A DNA stretch of 64,000 nt, taken from Paludibacteraceae bacterium. Lineage in GTDB: Bacteria > Bacteroidota > Bacteroidia > Bacteroidales > Paludibacteraceae. The translations under genes were made by a program, and so were the position numbers. The stretch covers positions 124,001-188,000 of the forward strand of contig JAFVBR010000002.1 in the NCBI GenBank assembly GCA_017479885.1, in the 5' to 3' direction. Under the pieces are notes generated by a model. It did no database searches. It saw nothing but the letters and a program-made list of their open reading frames with translations, and had not been told where the DNA came from. Shown here in pieces: positions 9,344 to 16,334 of the stretch; the first letter of the stretch is position 1; every line of letters starts with the position of its first letter.

Positions 9344-9376
9344 CTATACGGATAGCGTAGGGATACCGAAGGGATA
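9344..9376 (+). repeat. Three 11 bp tandem units
   Basis: CTATACGGATA, GCGTAGGGATA and CCGAAGGGATA follow one another at 9344, 9355 and 9366, with a conserved GGATA end. No gene is seen between 9314 and 9816; this stretch holds repeats, a hairpin, the left end of the IS3 element and a palindrome. Confidence 0.6.
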
Positions 9377-9453
9377 GAAATGTTTCCCTTTGCAAATCCG
9401 CTACGGATGCGCAAGGGATGTGCTAACCTTGGACAATCTTCGAGCGAACAAAA

Positions 9454-9491
9454 GCACCCTCGTAACCGACAAACAGCGGCTTCGAGGGTGC
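9454..9491. terminator. Hairpin with 9 bp stem, possible terminator
   Basis: GCACCCTCG (9454-9462) and CGAGGGTGC (9483-9491) are perfect inverted repeats around a 20 nt loop that can itself pair (CCG with CGG). There is no clear T-run on either side, so termination is uncertain. Confidence 0.35.
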
Positions 9492-9492
9492 A

Positions 9493-9536
9493 TTTGAACG
9501 GGCAATGAACGAGGAATGAACGACGAATGAACAGGA
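9493..9536 (+). repeat. 11 bp tandem repeat, four clear units with weaker continuation
   Basis: TTGAACGGGCA, ATGAACGAGGA, ATGAACGACGA and ATGAACAGGAA lie at 9493-9536. An 11 bp register can be followed further with ACTAAACTTTG and ACTAAACCTGA at 9559-9580, next to the IS3 left end. Confidence 0.65.
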
Positions 9537-9744
9537 ACGCAAGACAAGTGCAAACAATGACTAAACTTTGACTAAACCTGAAAAAGGTTGACTCGTTTAC
9601 TGAGATAGAATCTTAAGAATCGTAAACTTTTGACTTGTTTACTGAAAAGGTTTACTCCTGTACTAAGGAGGTTGACTCTTAAAGATAAAGCAAAGATAAT
9701 ACATAAAACAGATATATGCAAATTAAACTTAAAGATTGATGTTC

Positions 9745-9784
9745 ATTCTTATTGTTTGGCAGGTACCTGCCAAACAATAAGAAT
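9745..9784. repeat. Perfect 40 bp palindrome with no loop
   Basis: ATTCTTATTGTTTGGCAGGT (9745-9764) is followed at once by its exact reverse complement (9765-9784). It lies about 30 bp beyond the stop codon of orfB, inside the IS3 boundaries. It could act as a strong hairpin at the end of the transposase transcript, but no T-run follows. It could also be two abutted copies of a 20 bp end or binding site. Confidence 0.9.
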
Positions 9785-9816
9785 CGGCTCGCAAACCTCA
9801 TCCGAAGCGGTTGTTT

Positions 9817-10662
9817 TTACCCGGTATTACCCGTATACACCTGTGCAGGCGTGCGCATATCAAGGCTCAGATGAGGACGTAAAGTATTGTAAGTAAGGAC
9901 AGCGTGCTGCACCATCGGCAGAGCCTCTTGCAAGGTGCGAGGAGTCGGCAACGGCTCAAGAAATTCGTTCTTGATAATGCCGTTAACTCGCTCTGCCACA
10001 CCATTATCCGTAGGATTGCTATCCTCGGTCATACTGATGCGGATAGAGTGCGATTTAAGCCGCAAAACATAGTTGTCGCAGCAGTATTGCACCCCACGGT
10101 CTGAATGATGTATCGTGCCGCACAGATTGCCGCCTCCGGCATTATGAATCGCCTGTTCCAACGCCTCAATGGTGTATTTAGCTTCTAATGTAGGCGCAAG
10201 AACAAAACCGATTATCATCCGCGAGAAAGCATCGGTAATAAGGTGCAGATAACAAAACTTATCATCGGTGGTGTAGATATATGTTATATCGCTCACCCAC
10301 ACTTGATTAACATAATAAATAGGGAGTTCTTTGACAAGGTTTGGATACTTAAAATAGACGTGATTTGAATTGGTCGTGTGGTGTGTCTTGCGAGGCGGTA
10401 TAATCAATTTATGCCGATGCAACAGATTGAGGAACTTATCTCTGCCCATATCCATTGCATCACCCAATACGGAACGGACAAGATGATAGAGTTTCAGACC
10501 GCCTATGACGGGCATATCAGCACGATATACAGCCACTTGGGACAGTATCTCTTGCTCCACTTCCAACTCACTGAATGACTTGCGTTTGTGCTTGTAATAA
10601 GCCTGCTTTGTTTTGCCAAACAGCCCGCAGAGTGTTGCCATCGTTTCGGATGGGTACTCCAC
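9817..10662 (-). CDS. IS3-family transposase OrfB (DDE integrase domain)
   Basis: 281 residues from a GTG at 10662. The first 70 residues contain the HTH_21-like region (MATLCGLFGKTKQAYYKHKR), followed by a segment with GGLKLYHLV. The rve-type catalytic core shows the DDE triad: Asp in QVWVSDITYIYT, Asp in TIHHSDRGVQYC and Glu in DNGVAERVNGIIKNEF. It ends with LRPHLSLDMRTPAQVY. It lies in the same frame as orfA but is separated from it by two stop codons (TAG at 10710-10708 and a TGA just before the orfB frame opens). Ordinary -1 frameshifting would not join them. Either it starts independently at the GTG or this copy carries an indel. Confidence 0.9.
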   Translation of the reverse strand: MEYPSETMATLCGLFGKTKQAYYKHKRKSFSELEVEQEILSQVAVYRADMPVIGGLKLYHLVRSVLGDAMDMGRDKFLNLLHRHKLIIPPRKTHHTTNSNHVYFKYPNLVKELPIYYVNQVWVSDITYIYTTDDKFCYLHLITDAFSRMIIGFVLAPTLEAKYTIEALEQAIHNAGGGNLCGTIHHSDRGVQYCCDNYVLRLKSHSIRISMTEDSNPTDNGVAERVNGIIKNEFLEPLPTPRTLQEALPMVQHAVLTYNTLRPHLSLDMRTPAQVYTGNTG

Positions 10663-10707
10663 GGACAGGCTTTCTACTGTTTGTCAGACACCCCATACGA
10701 GCAAGCT

Positions 10708-11070
10708 CTATGGGGACCCCGTATCACCATCTTTTTTTAGCAGGTCGATACCGTCTTCGTGTTTGACAATTTCTAAAAGTCGCTCATAACCTGCAACTTT
10801 GAGTTTTTGATACTCCACTTCGCGACGGAGTTTTTCATTCTCCACGCGCAGGTTTTCAAGGGCTTGATCTTTTGCATCCATGTGAATAGAATTGGAACGC
10901 AAAGATACTGATTTTTCGGAATTTCTGCAAGATATTGCCCATTTGTTTAGCGTGTTGGGGAGAATATTCCATTTCCGAGCGCATTCATTTTGGCTCATTC
11001 CTGAACAAAAATAGTCATCCAAAACTTGTTGTTTGAACGATTGAGAATAATTGGTTCTGGTTTTCTTCAT
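10708..11070 (-). CDS. IS3-family transposase OrfA (helix-turn-helix and leucine zipper)
   Basis: 120 residues. The N-terminal HTH (NYSQSFKQQVLDDYFCSGMS, NECARKWNILPNTLNKW) binds the IS ends in this family. A coiled-coil segment follows (ALENLRVENEKLRREVEYQK). Near its 3' end there is a run of seven A (10738-10732), the kind of slippery site used by IS3 elements. A -1 slip here meets a TGA after two codons, so it gives no fusion with OrfB in this copy. Confidence 0.85.
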   Translation of the reverse strand: MKKTRTNYSQSFKQQVLDDYFCSGMSQNECARKWNILPNTLNKWAISCRNSEKSVSLRSNSIHMDAKDQALENLRVENEKLRREVEYQKLKVAGYERLLEIVKHEDGIDLLKKDGDTGSP

Positions 11071-11148
11071 AAAACTAAAATCTTAAAAATAGTACATTTT
11101 TTATCGTTTTATGAGTAAACCTATTTCAGGATAAGACAGGACCATTAC

Positions 11149-11225
11149 GAGACTACTGAGAGACTACTGAGAGGACATTGCGAGGCTACGGTGAGATTAC
11201 GGTGAGACTACGGTGAGATTACGGT
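11149..11225 (+). repeat. Seven 11 bp tandem units between the IS3 element and rsmE
   Basis: Units begin at 11149, 11160, 11171, 11182, 11193, 11204 and 11215. The last four are GAGGCTACGGT, GAGATTACGGT, GAGACTACGGT, GAGATTACGGT. The first two are GAGACTACTGA and the third (GAGGACATTGC) is diverged. The array ends 19 bp from the stop of rsmE. Confidence 0.85.
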
Positions 11226-11243
11226 GGGGATAGTTTTGGGTTG

Positions 11244-11942
11244 TTAGGCATTCATTAGAATGGCGGTGTGGCATGCCACTACCCCGGCGGTCTCTGTGCG
11301 CAAACGGCTGTTGCCTAATGACACCGGCACAAATCCCAGTGACAAGGCATCTGCCACTTCCTGCTCTGAGAAATCGCCCTCCGGACCAATCAGCACCAGA
11401 CAACTTTTGCCTTTCTGTATCTCGTCTTTCAGTTCGCGTTTGTCCTCCTTATAGCAGTGTGCAATAAAGCGTGTCTCTTCGTGCGCGCATTTAATAAAGG
11501 TATTGTAGTCTGTCAGCGGATTGAGCTTCGGCAGATATGGCGTCAGACTCTGCTTGGCGGCACTCAGGATTATCTTCTCCAACCGGTCCTCACGAATCTG
11601 TTTTCTTTCGGAGAATCGGCAGAGCAAAGGAGTTATCTCATCAACACCTATTTCCGTACATTTCTCCACCATCCACTCCATACGCTCTATGTTTTTCGTA
11701 GGCGCAATCGCAATATGCAGATAGAAATCGTGCGATTTCCGCTGGCGCTCGGATGAAATAATTTCAAACTCGCAATGCTTCGGATGAGGATTGGTGATAC
11801 GGGCATTGTAGGTGTTGCCACGACCGTCGGTCAGCAGGATCTCGTCACCCCGGGTATAACGAAGAACCCGCACGCAATGCGCGGATTCTTCTTCACTTAA
11901 GAAACTCTCGGTACTGATATTGGGAGTATAAAACAGATACAT
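11244..11942 (-). CDS. rsmE: 16S rRNA (uracil(1498)-N(3))-methyltransferase
   Basis: 232 residues, the family length. RsmE methylates U1498 of 16S rRNA in the 30S decoding region using S-adenosylmethionine. An N-terminal PUA-like part (HCVRVLRYTRGDEILLTDG) is followed by a SPOUT/trefoil-knot part with IAPTKNIERMEWMVEKCTEI and the knot motif LVLIGPEGDFSEQE, then VSLGNSRLRTETAGV. The ATG at 11942 is 4 bp from the stop of the upstream DUF4139 gene, so the two are co-transcribed. It is intact. The accessory island ends just past its 3' end. Confidence 0.95.
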   Translation of the reverse strand: MYLFYTPNISTESFLSEEESAHCVRVLRYTRGDEILLTDGRGNTYNARITNPHPKHCEFEIISSERQRKSHDFYLHIAIAPTKNIERMEWMVEKCTEIGVDEITPLLCRFSERKQIREDRLEKIILSAAKQSLTPYLPKLNPLTDYNTFIKCAHEETRFIAHCYKEDKRELKDEIQKGKSCLVLIGPEGDFSEQEVADALSLGFVPVSLGNSRLRTETAGVVACHTAILMNA

Positions 11943-11946
11943 ATTC

Positions 11947-13572
11947 TCAGAAATTCACGTTCCAGTCTTTGGGATATTTCACGGTGTAACCTATAGTTAG
12001 CACTTTCTGCTCGCCAGGCTCAAGACTAAGTTCATAGCTGAGCAGCCCGCGGTCGGTGTCGTTCTTTGTCCAATTTGTGGTCTTGTCGGTCAGCTCCACC
12101 TGTATCTCTTTCGCTGTCGAAACAGGGTACTGCTCTCCAATCGTAACCACCACAGAACGTTTCTTGTTGTTCTTCACCGTGATAGTGTAGGTTTGGGTAA
12201 CACTCTTGTTGCTGCCCACGGTTTTGGTCTTGCTCATCTCGGCTGCCTTCTCGCGCTTCACTGCAATCTGCTTGTCTTCACCCAGAGTCAGTTTCAAGAC
12301 CTCGTCTGACGAAGATGCATTGATAAAAGTCTGACCATAGAAAGTACCTGCATAGGTAATATTTGCATTGCCGTCCAAGAGCGAGAGATTCTGATAATCA
12401 GGAACAGATGCTCGCAGAAATACTGCACTCGACAGTTTAGGTGCTGCATAATAGTTGTAAACTGCATTGTCCACTTTCTTTGTTACAAGACCTACAGTCT
12501 GCTGCTTTCCATTGCCGAGAATGGTGTACGGCAGGTCTATAGCATATTCCACATTCAATGTCTGTTCGGTTGTCGTTATGTAGTTCTCAACTGTAGCAAC
12601 TTCTTCCTCCACATCCATTACCATAGCATCCTCAGCCACTGCAGCTTTCATCATCGGGCGCAAGTTAGCATTGTATTTGCCTGACGCCATCTGTCGTGTG
12701 ACATACGCTTGCTGCTGGCGCAAGAACCATGTAGAGAACTCAGGTACGGTGTTGCTCTTCGATGGAGTACCGGTTGAAAGAGTCAGTTTCACGTCTTTCC
12801 AGTCGAGTCCTGTCGTCTGTGCCACATTGGCTTTCATCACTATCAACATCGGTGCATTAGTTTCAGTCACATTGATGTCATAGAACGGAGTCCAGTATGC
12901 ATAGTTTGTAAAATAACTGATTGTGACATTTGCATTTACCTGTTTTCCCGAGATAAGCGACAGGTTGAGCACACCTGAACGGCGGGCATCTTTAGTGCCG
13001 TCTTGCTGCAGCTGTTTCTTGATGGCGGCAATACGCTCGTTTGCAAAAGTCTTCTGCTTCTCAAGCGAAGTCTTTTCTGCAGCAAGTTTCTGTGCACGCT
13101 GCTGATAGTAGTTCAGATTCTTCTCTATTGTTTCGCTGGTCACATTCACGCGGTCAACATTGATTGAATGGCTGACACCTGTCTGCAGCAGGTCTTGGAG
13201 TGTTTTGTTGGTCTGAAGATCAGAATCCAGTTTCTTCACTTGTGCCTGATACTGTTCTATTGAGTCCTGAAGCAGTTTTGTGTTCACAGTGCGACGGTCA
13301 GCAGAGAGATAGTCAACACTATACTCGAAAGCGGATATCACTACCCCGTCACTCAAACTTACCTGAATGCTGTTTCTGTCAACCTTCGGCGAAATTCCCT
13401 CTATGCGGACTTCGTTGACTCCCTTCTTCAGTGGTAGTACTGCTTTATGGGTCAGTTCGGCGCCATTGATAAAAACTGTTGCTTCAACCGGATTGGCGAC
13501 CACCGGCTTCTCGGCTGCAAAGGCACATAGGGCTATTGCTGCCACTGATACTAAAGATAAATAGCGTTTCAT
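11947..13572 (-). CDS. Secreted DUF4139 (mucoidy inhibitor MuiA-like) protein
   Basis: 541 residues from the ATG at 13572, which gives a proper signal peptide (MKRYLSLVSVAAIALCAFAA). The reading frame continues upstream without signal-like sequence. An N-terminal DUF4140-like beta domain (VEATVFINGAELTHKAVLPL) is followed by a coiled coil at about 80-190 (LQDSIEQYQAQVKKLDSDLQ). The DUF4139 domain then has the family pattern ISYFTNYAYWTPFYDINV and TGLDWKDVKLTLSTGTPSKS, and the chain ends with a beta-rich part. The protein should be periplasmic or surface-associated. The family has no agreed biochemical function. It is transcribed divergently from aroQ and precedes rsmE by 4 bp. Confidence 0.85.
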   Translation of the reverse strand: MKRYLSLVSVAAIALCAFAAEKPVVANPVEATVFINGAELTHKAVLPLKKGVNEVRIEGISPKVDRNSIQVSLSDGVVISAFEYSVDYLSADRRTVNTKLLQDSIEQYQAQVKKLDSDLQTNKTLQDLLQTGVSHSINVDRVNVTSETIEKNLNYYQQRAQKLAAEKTSLEKQKTFANERIAAIKKQLQQDGTKDARRSGVLNLSLISGKQVNANVTISYFTNYAYWTPFYDINVTETNAPMLIVMKANVAQTTGLDWKDVKLTLSTGTPSKSNTVPEFSTWFLRQQQAYVTRQMASGKYNANLRPMMKAAVAEDAMVMDVEEEVATVENYITTTEQTLNVEYAIDLPYTILGNGKQQTVGLVTKKVDNAVYNYYAAPKLSSAVFLRASVPDYQNLSLLDGNANITYAGTFYGQTFINASSSDEVLKLTLGEDKQIAVKREKAAEMSKTKTVGSNKSVTQTYTITVKNNKKRSVVVTIGEQYPVSTAKEIQVELTDKTTNWTKNDTDRGLLSYELSLEPGEQKVLTIGYTVKYPKDWNVNF

Positions 13573-13631
13573 AATTATATAGGATTTAATTTGACATTTG
13601 CTGCAGAATATGCGGCAAACTCCGTGCCAAG

Positions 13632-13663
13632 TTTGCATGTTACAAAAAAATACCTTAACTTTG
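13632..13663 (+). promoter_or_regulatory. Promoter of the aroQ-porT-lipoprotein operon
   Basis: TTTG (13632-13635), a 20 bp spacer and TAACTTTG (13656-13663) stand directly upstream of aroQ. The leader is only about 15 nt. Confidence 0.75.
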
Positions 13664-13685
13664 CACCCCAAAATATCAACATGTC

Positions 13686-14105
13686 ATGCACATCGTCATC
13701 ATCAACGGTCCGAATTTGAATATGCTCGGCATACGCGAGCCTGAACTCTATGGTATTCAAACCATGGAGGAATATATGGAGCAGTTGAGTGCTGACTTTG
13801 CCGACGTGGATTTCGACTACTGCCAGAGCAACCATGAGGGTGATCTCATCGACTGGCTGCAACAGGAGGGATTTTCAGCAGACGGCATCATTATCAATGC
13901 AGGAGGCTATTCCCACACCTCGGTTGCTATCAGAGATGCTATTGCTGCAGTCACGACACCGGTAGTCGAAGTGCATATAACCGACATATACAACCGCGAA
14001 CCTTTCCGCCGGGTATCCCTGCTGACCGATGTATGCGCATGCAGCATAGTTGGCAAAGGTATGGACGGATACAGGCAGGCAGTGGAATATTTGCTTAAAC
14101 AGTGA
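13686..14105 (+). CDS. aroQ: 3-dehydroquinate dehydratase, type II
   Basis: 139 residues, typical for the dodecameric type II enzyme that converts 3-dehydroquinate to 3-dehydroshikimate in the shikimate pathway. Signature sequences are IINGPNLNMLGIREPELYG at the start (including the lid Tyr), DFDYCQSNHEGDLIDWLQQ (Asn and Glu), IIINAGGYSHTSVAIRDAI (catalytic His in SHTS) and VEVHITDIYNREPFR. It is the first gene of a plus-strand operon and its stop overlaps the start of the next gene by 4 nt (GTGA). Confidence 0.97.
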   Translation: MHIVIINGPNLNMLGIREPELYGIQTMEEYMEQLSADFADVDFDYCQSNHEGDLIDWLQQEGFSADGIIINAGGYSHTSVAIRDAIAAVTTPVVEVHITDIYNREPFRRVSLLTDVCACSIVGKGMDGYRQAVEYLLKQ

Positions 14106-14791
14106 AGAAACTTATCACCATATTGACTGTATGTATGGCTGCACTGGCATCAGTAGCGCAGAATCGTCCGTACATCGACGACAAACTGATTCATTTCGGT
14201 TTCTCGCTCGGCATGAACTTTATGGACTATGCCACCCCGCCAAGCCTTGACACCATCAATGGTGATATCTACCACGCCCGGGTGGGAGGCATGACACCGG
14301 GCTTCTCTGTCGGCTTTATCACCGACCTCCGTCTTAGCCGCCACCTCAATCTCCGTTTCACACCCCAACTGCATTTCGGAGTACGCACTGTCACTTTCCG
14401 CTCTGAGAACAATCCCGATTGGCGGCATAATGTTGATGTGCTTTCACTGCCTATGACCATTCCGCTGATGCTCAAGTGGTCAGCAGAGCGTGAAGTCAAC
14501 TACCGACCCTACCTTATAGCCGGTGGCGGTGTAAGTTTCGATTTCGGGCGTGACCGTGAACGAGAGTTACTGCAAAAGAATTTCGATGCATTCATTGAAG
14601 TAGGAGCAGGTTGCGATTTCTACTTCTCATGGTTCAAACTATGTCCTCAGATAACCTACTCTATCGGATTCCTTGATGTGCTGACGCCGGTCAGCGAACG
14701 ACCGGAACTTGCCCTGCAGGACCAGTTCTACACCAATGCCCTGCGCCGACTCATGAACAGGCAAATAACCCTCACATTCAACTTTGAATGA
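14102..14791 (+). CDS. porT: PorT-family outer membrane protein (type IX secretion related)
   Basis: 229 residues starting at a GTG that overlaps the aroQ stop. The signal peptide is MKKLITILTVCMAALASVAQ. The rest is an outer membrane beta barrel of PorT type: KLIHFGFSLGMNFMDY, PGFSVGFITDLRLSRHLNLR, FTPQLHFGVRTVTF and the final strand ITLTFNFE with a terminal aromatic residue. PorT/SprT is required for type IX secretion in Bacteroidota. The presence of an S8 protease with a C-terminal tail elsewhere in the window agrees with this. Other PRTase/OMP_b-brl_2 barrels look similar, so the exact subfamily is probable rather than certain. Confidence 0.75.
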   Translation: MKKLITILTVCMAALASVAQNRPYIDDKLIHFGFSLGMNFMDYATPPSLDTINGDIYHARVGGMTPGFSVGFITDLRLSRHLNLRFTPQLHFGVRTVTFRSENNPDWRHNVDVLSLPMTIPLMLKWSAEREVNYRPYLIAGGGVSFDFGRDRERELLQKNFDAFIEVGAGCDFYFSWFKLCPQITYSIGFLDVLTPVSERPELALQDQFYTNALRRLMNRQITLTFNFE

Positions 14792-16254
14792 GACTCCGAT
14801 ATAGTTTCATATTGCTTGTTCTTGCGGCAGCAACTTGCCTGATAGGCAGTTGTGAAGACCGACTCACCAACGACCCTTCGGCTGGCATCACTTTCTCTGT
14901 TGATACACTCCGCTTTGATACCGTGTTCACCACCAAAGGCTCCGCCACCAAAGTGGTGATGGCATATAACCGTGGCAAAGAGGCTGTAATGATAGAGTCT
15001 GTCGGGTTCTCTGAAAGTGAAAATTTCCGCTACAATATTGATGGAGAAACCCAAAAAGACAATCTCCGTGATATCTTGTTGCGCGGAGGTGACAGCATCT
15101 TTATGTTTGTCAAGGCTACCATCGACCCTCAGGATACCGACAAACCTGTGCTCATCGCCGATTCTGTAATCTTCAATGTCAACAATCGCCGTCAGGTACT
15201 CCGCGTTGAAGCTATCAGTCAGGACGTAATAGTTCTGCGAGGTGACACACTTGAAGGCAAGACTGAACTCGGTAGTGACAAACCATACTTGGTGTTTGAC
15301 ACTGTAATAGCGACAGGCAACGTTCTCATAAAAGAAGGTGCGCGATTCTATATGCACGACAACGCTGTCATGGTATTCCTTGGCAGCCTGATAGTCAATG
15401 GCACCAAGGACAAACCCGTTGTCTTTCGTGGCGACCGATTCGACAATATTCTTCGCGATATTCCCTACGATTATGCATCGGGCAAATGGGGAGGCATATT
15501 CCTGCTCCGACCGTCTGACCTTATGCATAACCCTGCCTATAGCATCAATTATCTGGATATTCACAGTGCCATGTTCGGACTGTTTTGCCAGTCAGACAAG
15601 ACCAAAGACCTGCCTATCGTATATCTGCGCAATTCGCGCCTGCACAATTTCTCGGCATACGGACTTGTCCTGCAAAACATGAATGCCGAAGTCAGCAACA
15701 CCGAAATAAGCAACTGCGCTGACTATTGCGTATATCTCGCCGGAGGCAGACACACTTTTGTGCACAACACTATCGCCAACTTCTTCAACTACAAGCGAGA
15801 GAATGTTTCTATTCATTCTGTCGGACGCGAAGATGTGGCTGCAGTGTATATAAGTGACCTAAGTAAGAATCAGGTACGTACAGAAGCCATTTTCAAGAAT
15901 AATATCATCAGCGGCTGGCGAAGCCAAAATATCACTCTTGCCACTGCTCTGCCCGACCGCTACGACGGAGTTTTTCTTGGCAATCTGCTCCGCAACGACT
16001 CGCTCAATGCTGACCTTTTCCCATACAACTGCTATGAGCAGGATGAAGATACCGTATTCACACGCATCTATTTCAGCCGCGAGGAACACACCTACTACGA
16101 TTTCCGTCTTGACTCCGTCTCACCTGCCCGCAATATAGCCGACTCTCTGACTGCAGTGAAATATCCTATAGACCGAAACGGCAACAGCCGACTCAAAGAC
16201 GGCAAACCCGATGCAGGTTGCTACGAATGGCAACCTGAGCATACAGGGGGTTAA
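14788..16254 (+). CDS. Lipoprotein with probable right-handed parallel beta-helix
   Basis: 488 residues with a lipobox signal peptide (LAAATCLIGSCED, Cys at about 22). A first beta-sandwich-like part (TFSVDTLRFDTVFTTKGSAT, KVVMAYNRGKEAVMIESVGF) resembles DUF1573/CARDB-like domains. It is followed by a repetitive region of the parallel beta-helix kind (MVFLGSLIVNGTKDKPVVFR, YLRNSRLHNFSAYGLVLQNM, AEVSNTEISNCADYCVYLAG). It overlaps porT by 4 nt (ATGA), so it is translationally coupled. A helix of this shape suggests carbohydrate or cell-surface binding; no catalytic motif is recognised. Confidence 0.75.
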   Translation: MRLRYSFILLVLAAATCLIGSCEDRLTNDPSAGITFSVDTLRFDTVFTTKGSATKVVMAYNRGKEAVMIESVGFSESENFRYNIDGETQKDNLRDILLRGGDSIFMFVKATIDPQDTDKPVLIADSVIFNVNNRRQVLRVEAISQDVIVLRGDTLEGKTELGSDKPYLVFDTVIATGNVLIKEGARFYMHDNAVMVFLGSLIVNGTKDKPVVFRGDRFDNILRDIPYDYASGKWGGIFLLRPSDLMHNPAYSINYLDIHSAMFGLFCQSDKTKDLPIVYLRNSRLHNFSAYGLVLQNMNAEVSNTEISNCADYCVYLAGGRHTFVHNTIANFFNYKRENVSIHSVGREDVAAVYISDLSKNQVRTEAIFKNNIISGWRSQNITLATALPDRYDGVFLGNLLRNDSLNADLFPYNCYEQDEDTVFTRIYFSREEHTYYDFRLDSVSPARNIADSLTAVKYPIDRNGNSRLKDGKPDAGCYEWQPEHTGG

Positions 16255-16282
16255 TAGTTAATAGTTAATAGATAATAGCAAT

Positions 16283-16320
16283 AAAGAAGATGAGACTCAA
16301 GTTGAGTCTCATCTTCTTTT
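16283..16320. terminator. Bidirectional rho-independent terminator
   Basis: AAAGAAGATGAGACTCAA is followed directly by its inverted copy ending in TCTTCTTTT. It separates the convergent aroQ operon and the SusCD operon and has A- and T-rich flanks on the proper sides for both directions. Confidence 0.85.
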
Positions 16321-16334
16321 GTTTACTAAATCTG

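Larger units (their letters stand above)
9579..11128 (-). mobile_element. IS3-family insertion sequence
   Basis: orfA and orfB of IS3 type lie between imperfect inverted ends. The right end read inward from 11128 is TGAAATAGGTTTACTCAT. The left end is either TGAAAAAGGTTGACTCGT at 9579 (15 of 18 matching) or TGAAAAGGTTTACTCCT at 9643 (16 of 18 with one gap). The element is therefore about 1.55 or 1.49 kb. No target duplication of 3 or 5 bp is evident outside either end. The reading frames of the two orfs are not in the usual -1 relation, so the copy may be inactive or decayed. Confidence 0.7.

Noticed and set aside
9630..9896. 88-codon open frame on the plus strand
   Set aside because: It runs through the palindrome and the 3' end of orfB and has no recognisable content.
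13573..13671. Upstream extension of the DUF4139 gene
   Set aside because: It covers the aroQ promoter and has no signal-like or conserved sequence; the ATG at 13572 gives a clean signal peptide.
14728..15564. 278-codon open frame on the minus strand
   Set aside because: It is antisense to the porT and lipoprotein genes, which have clear signal peptides and coupled starts.
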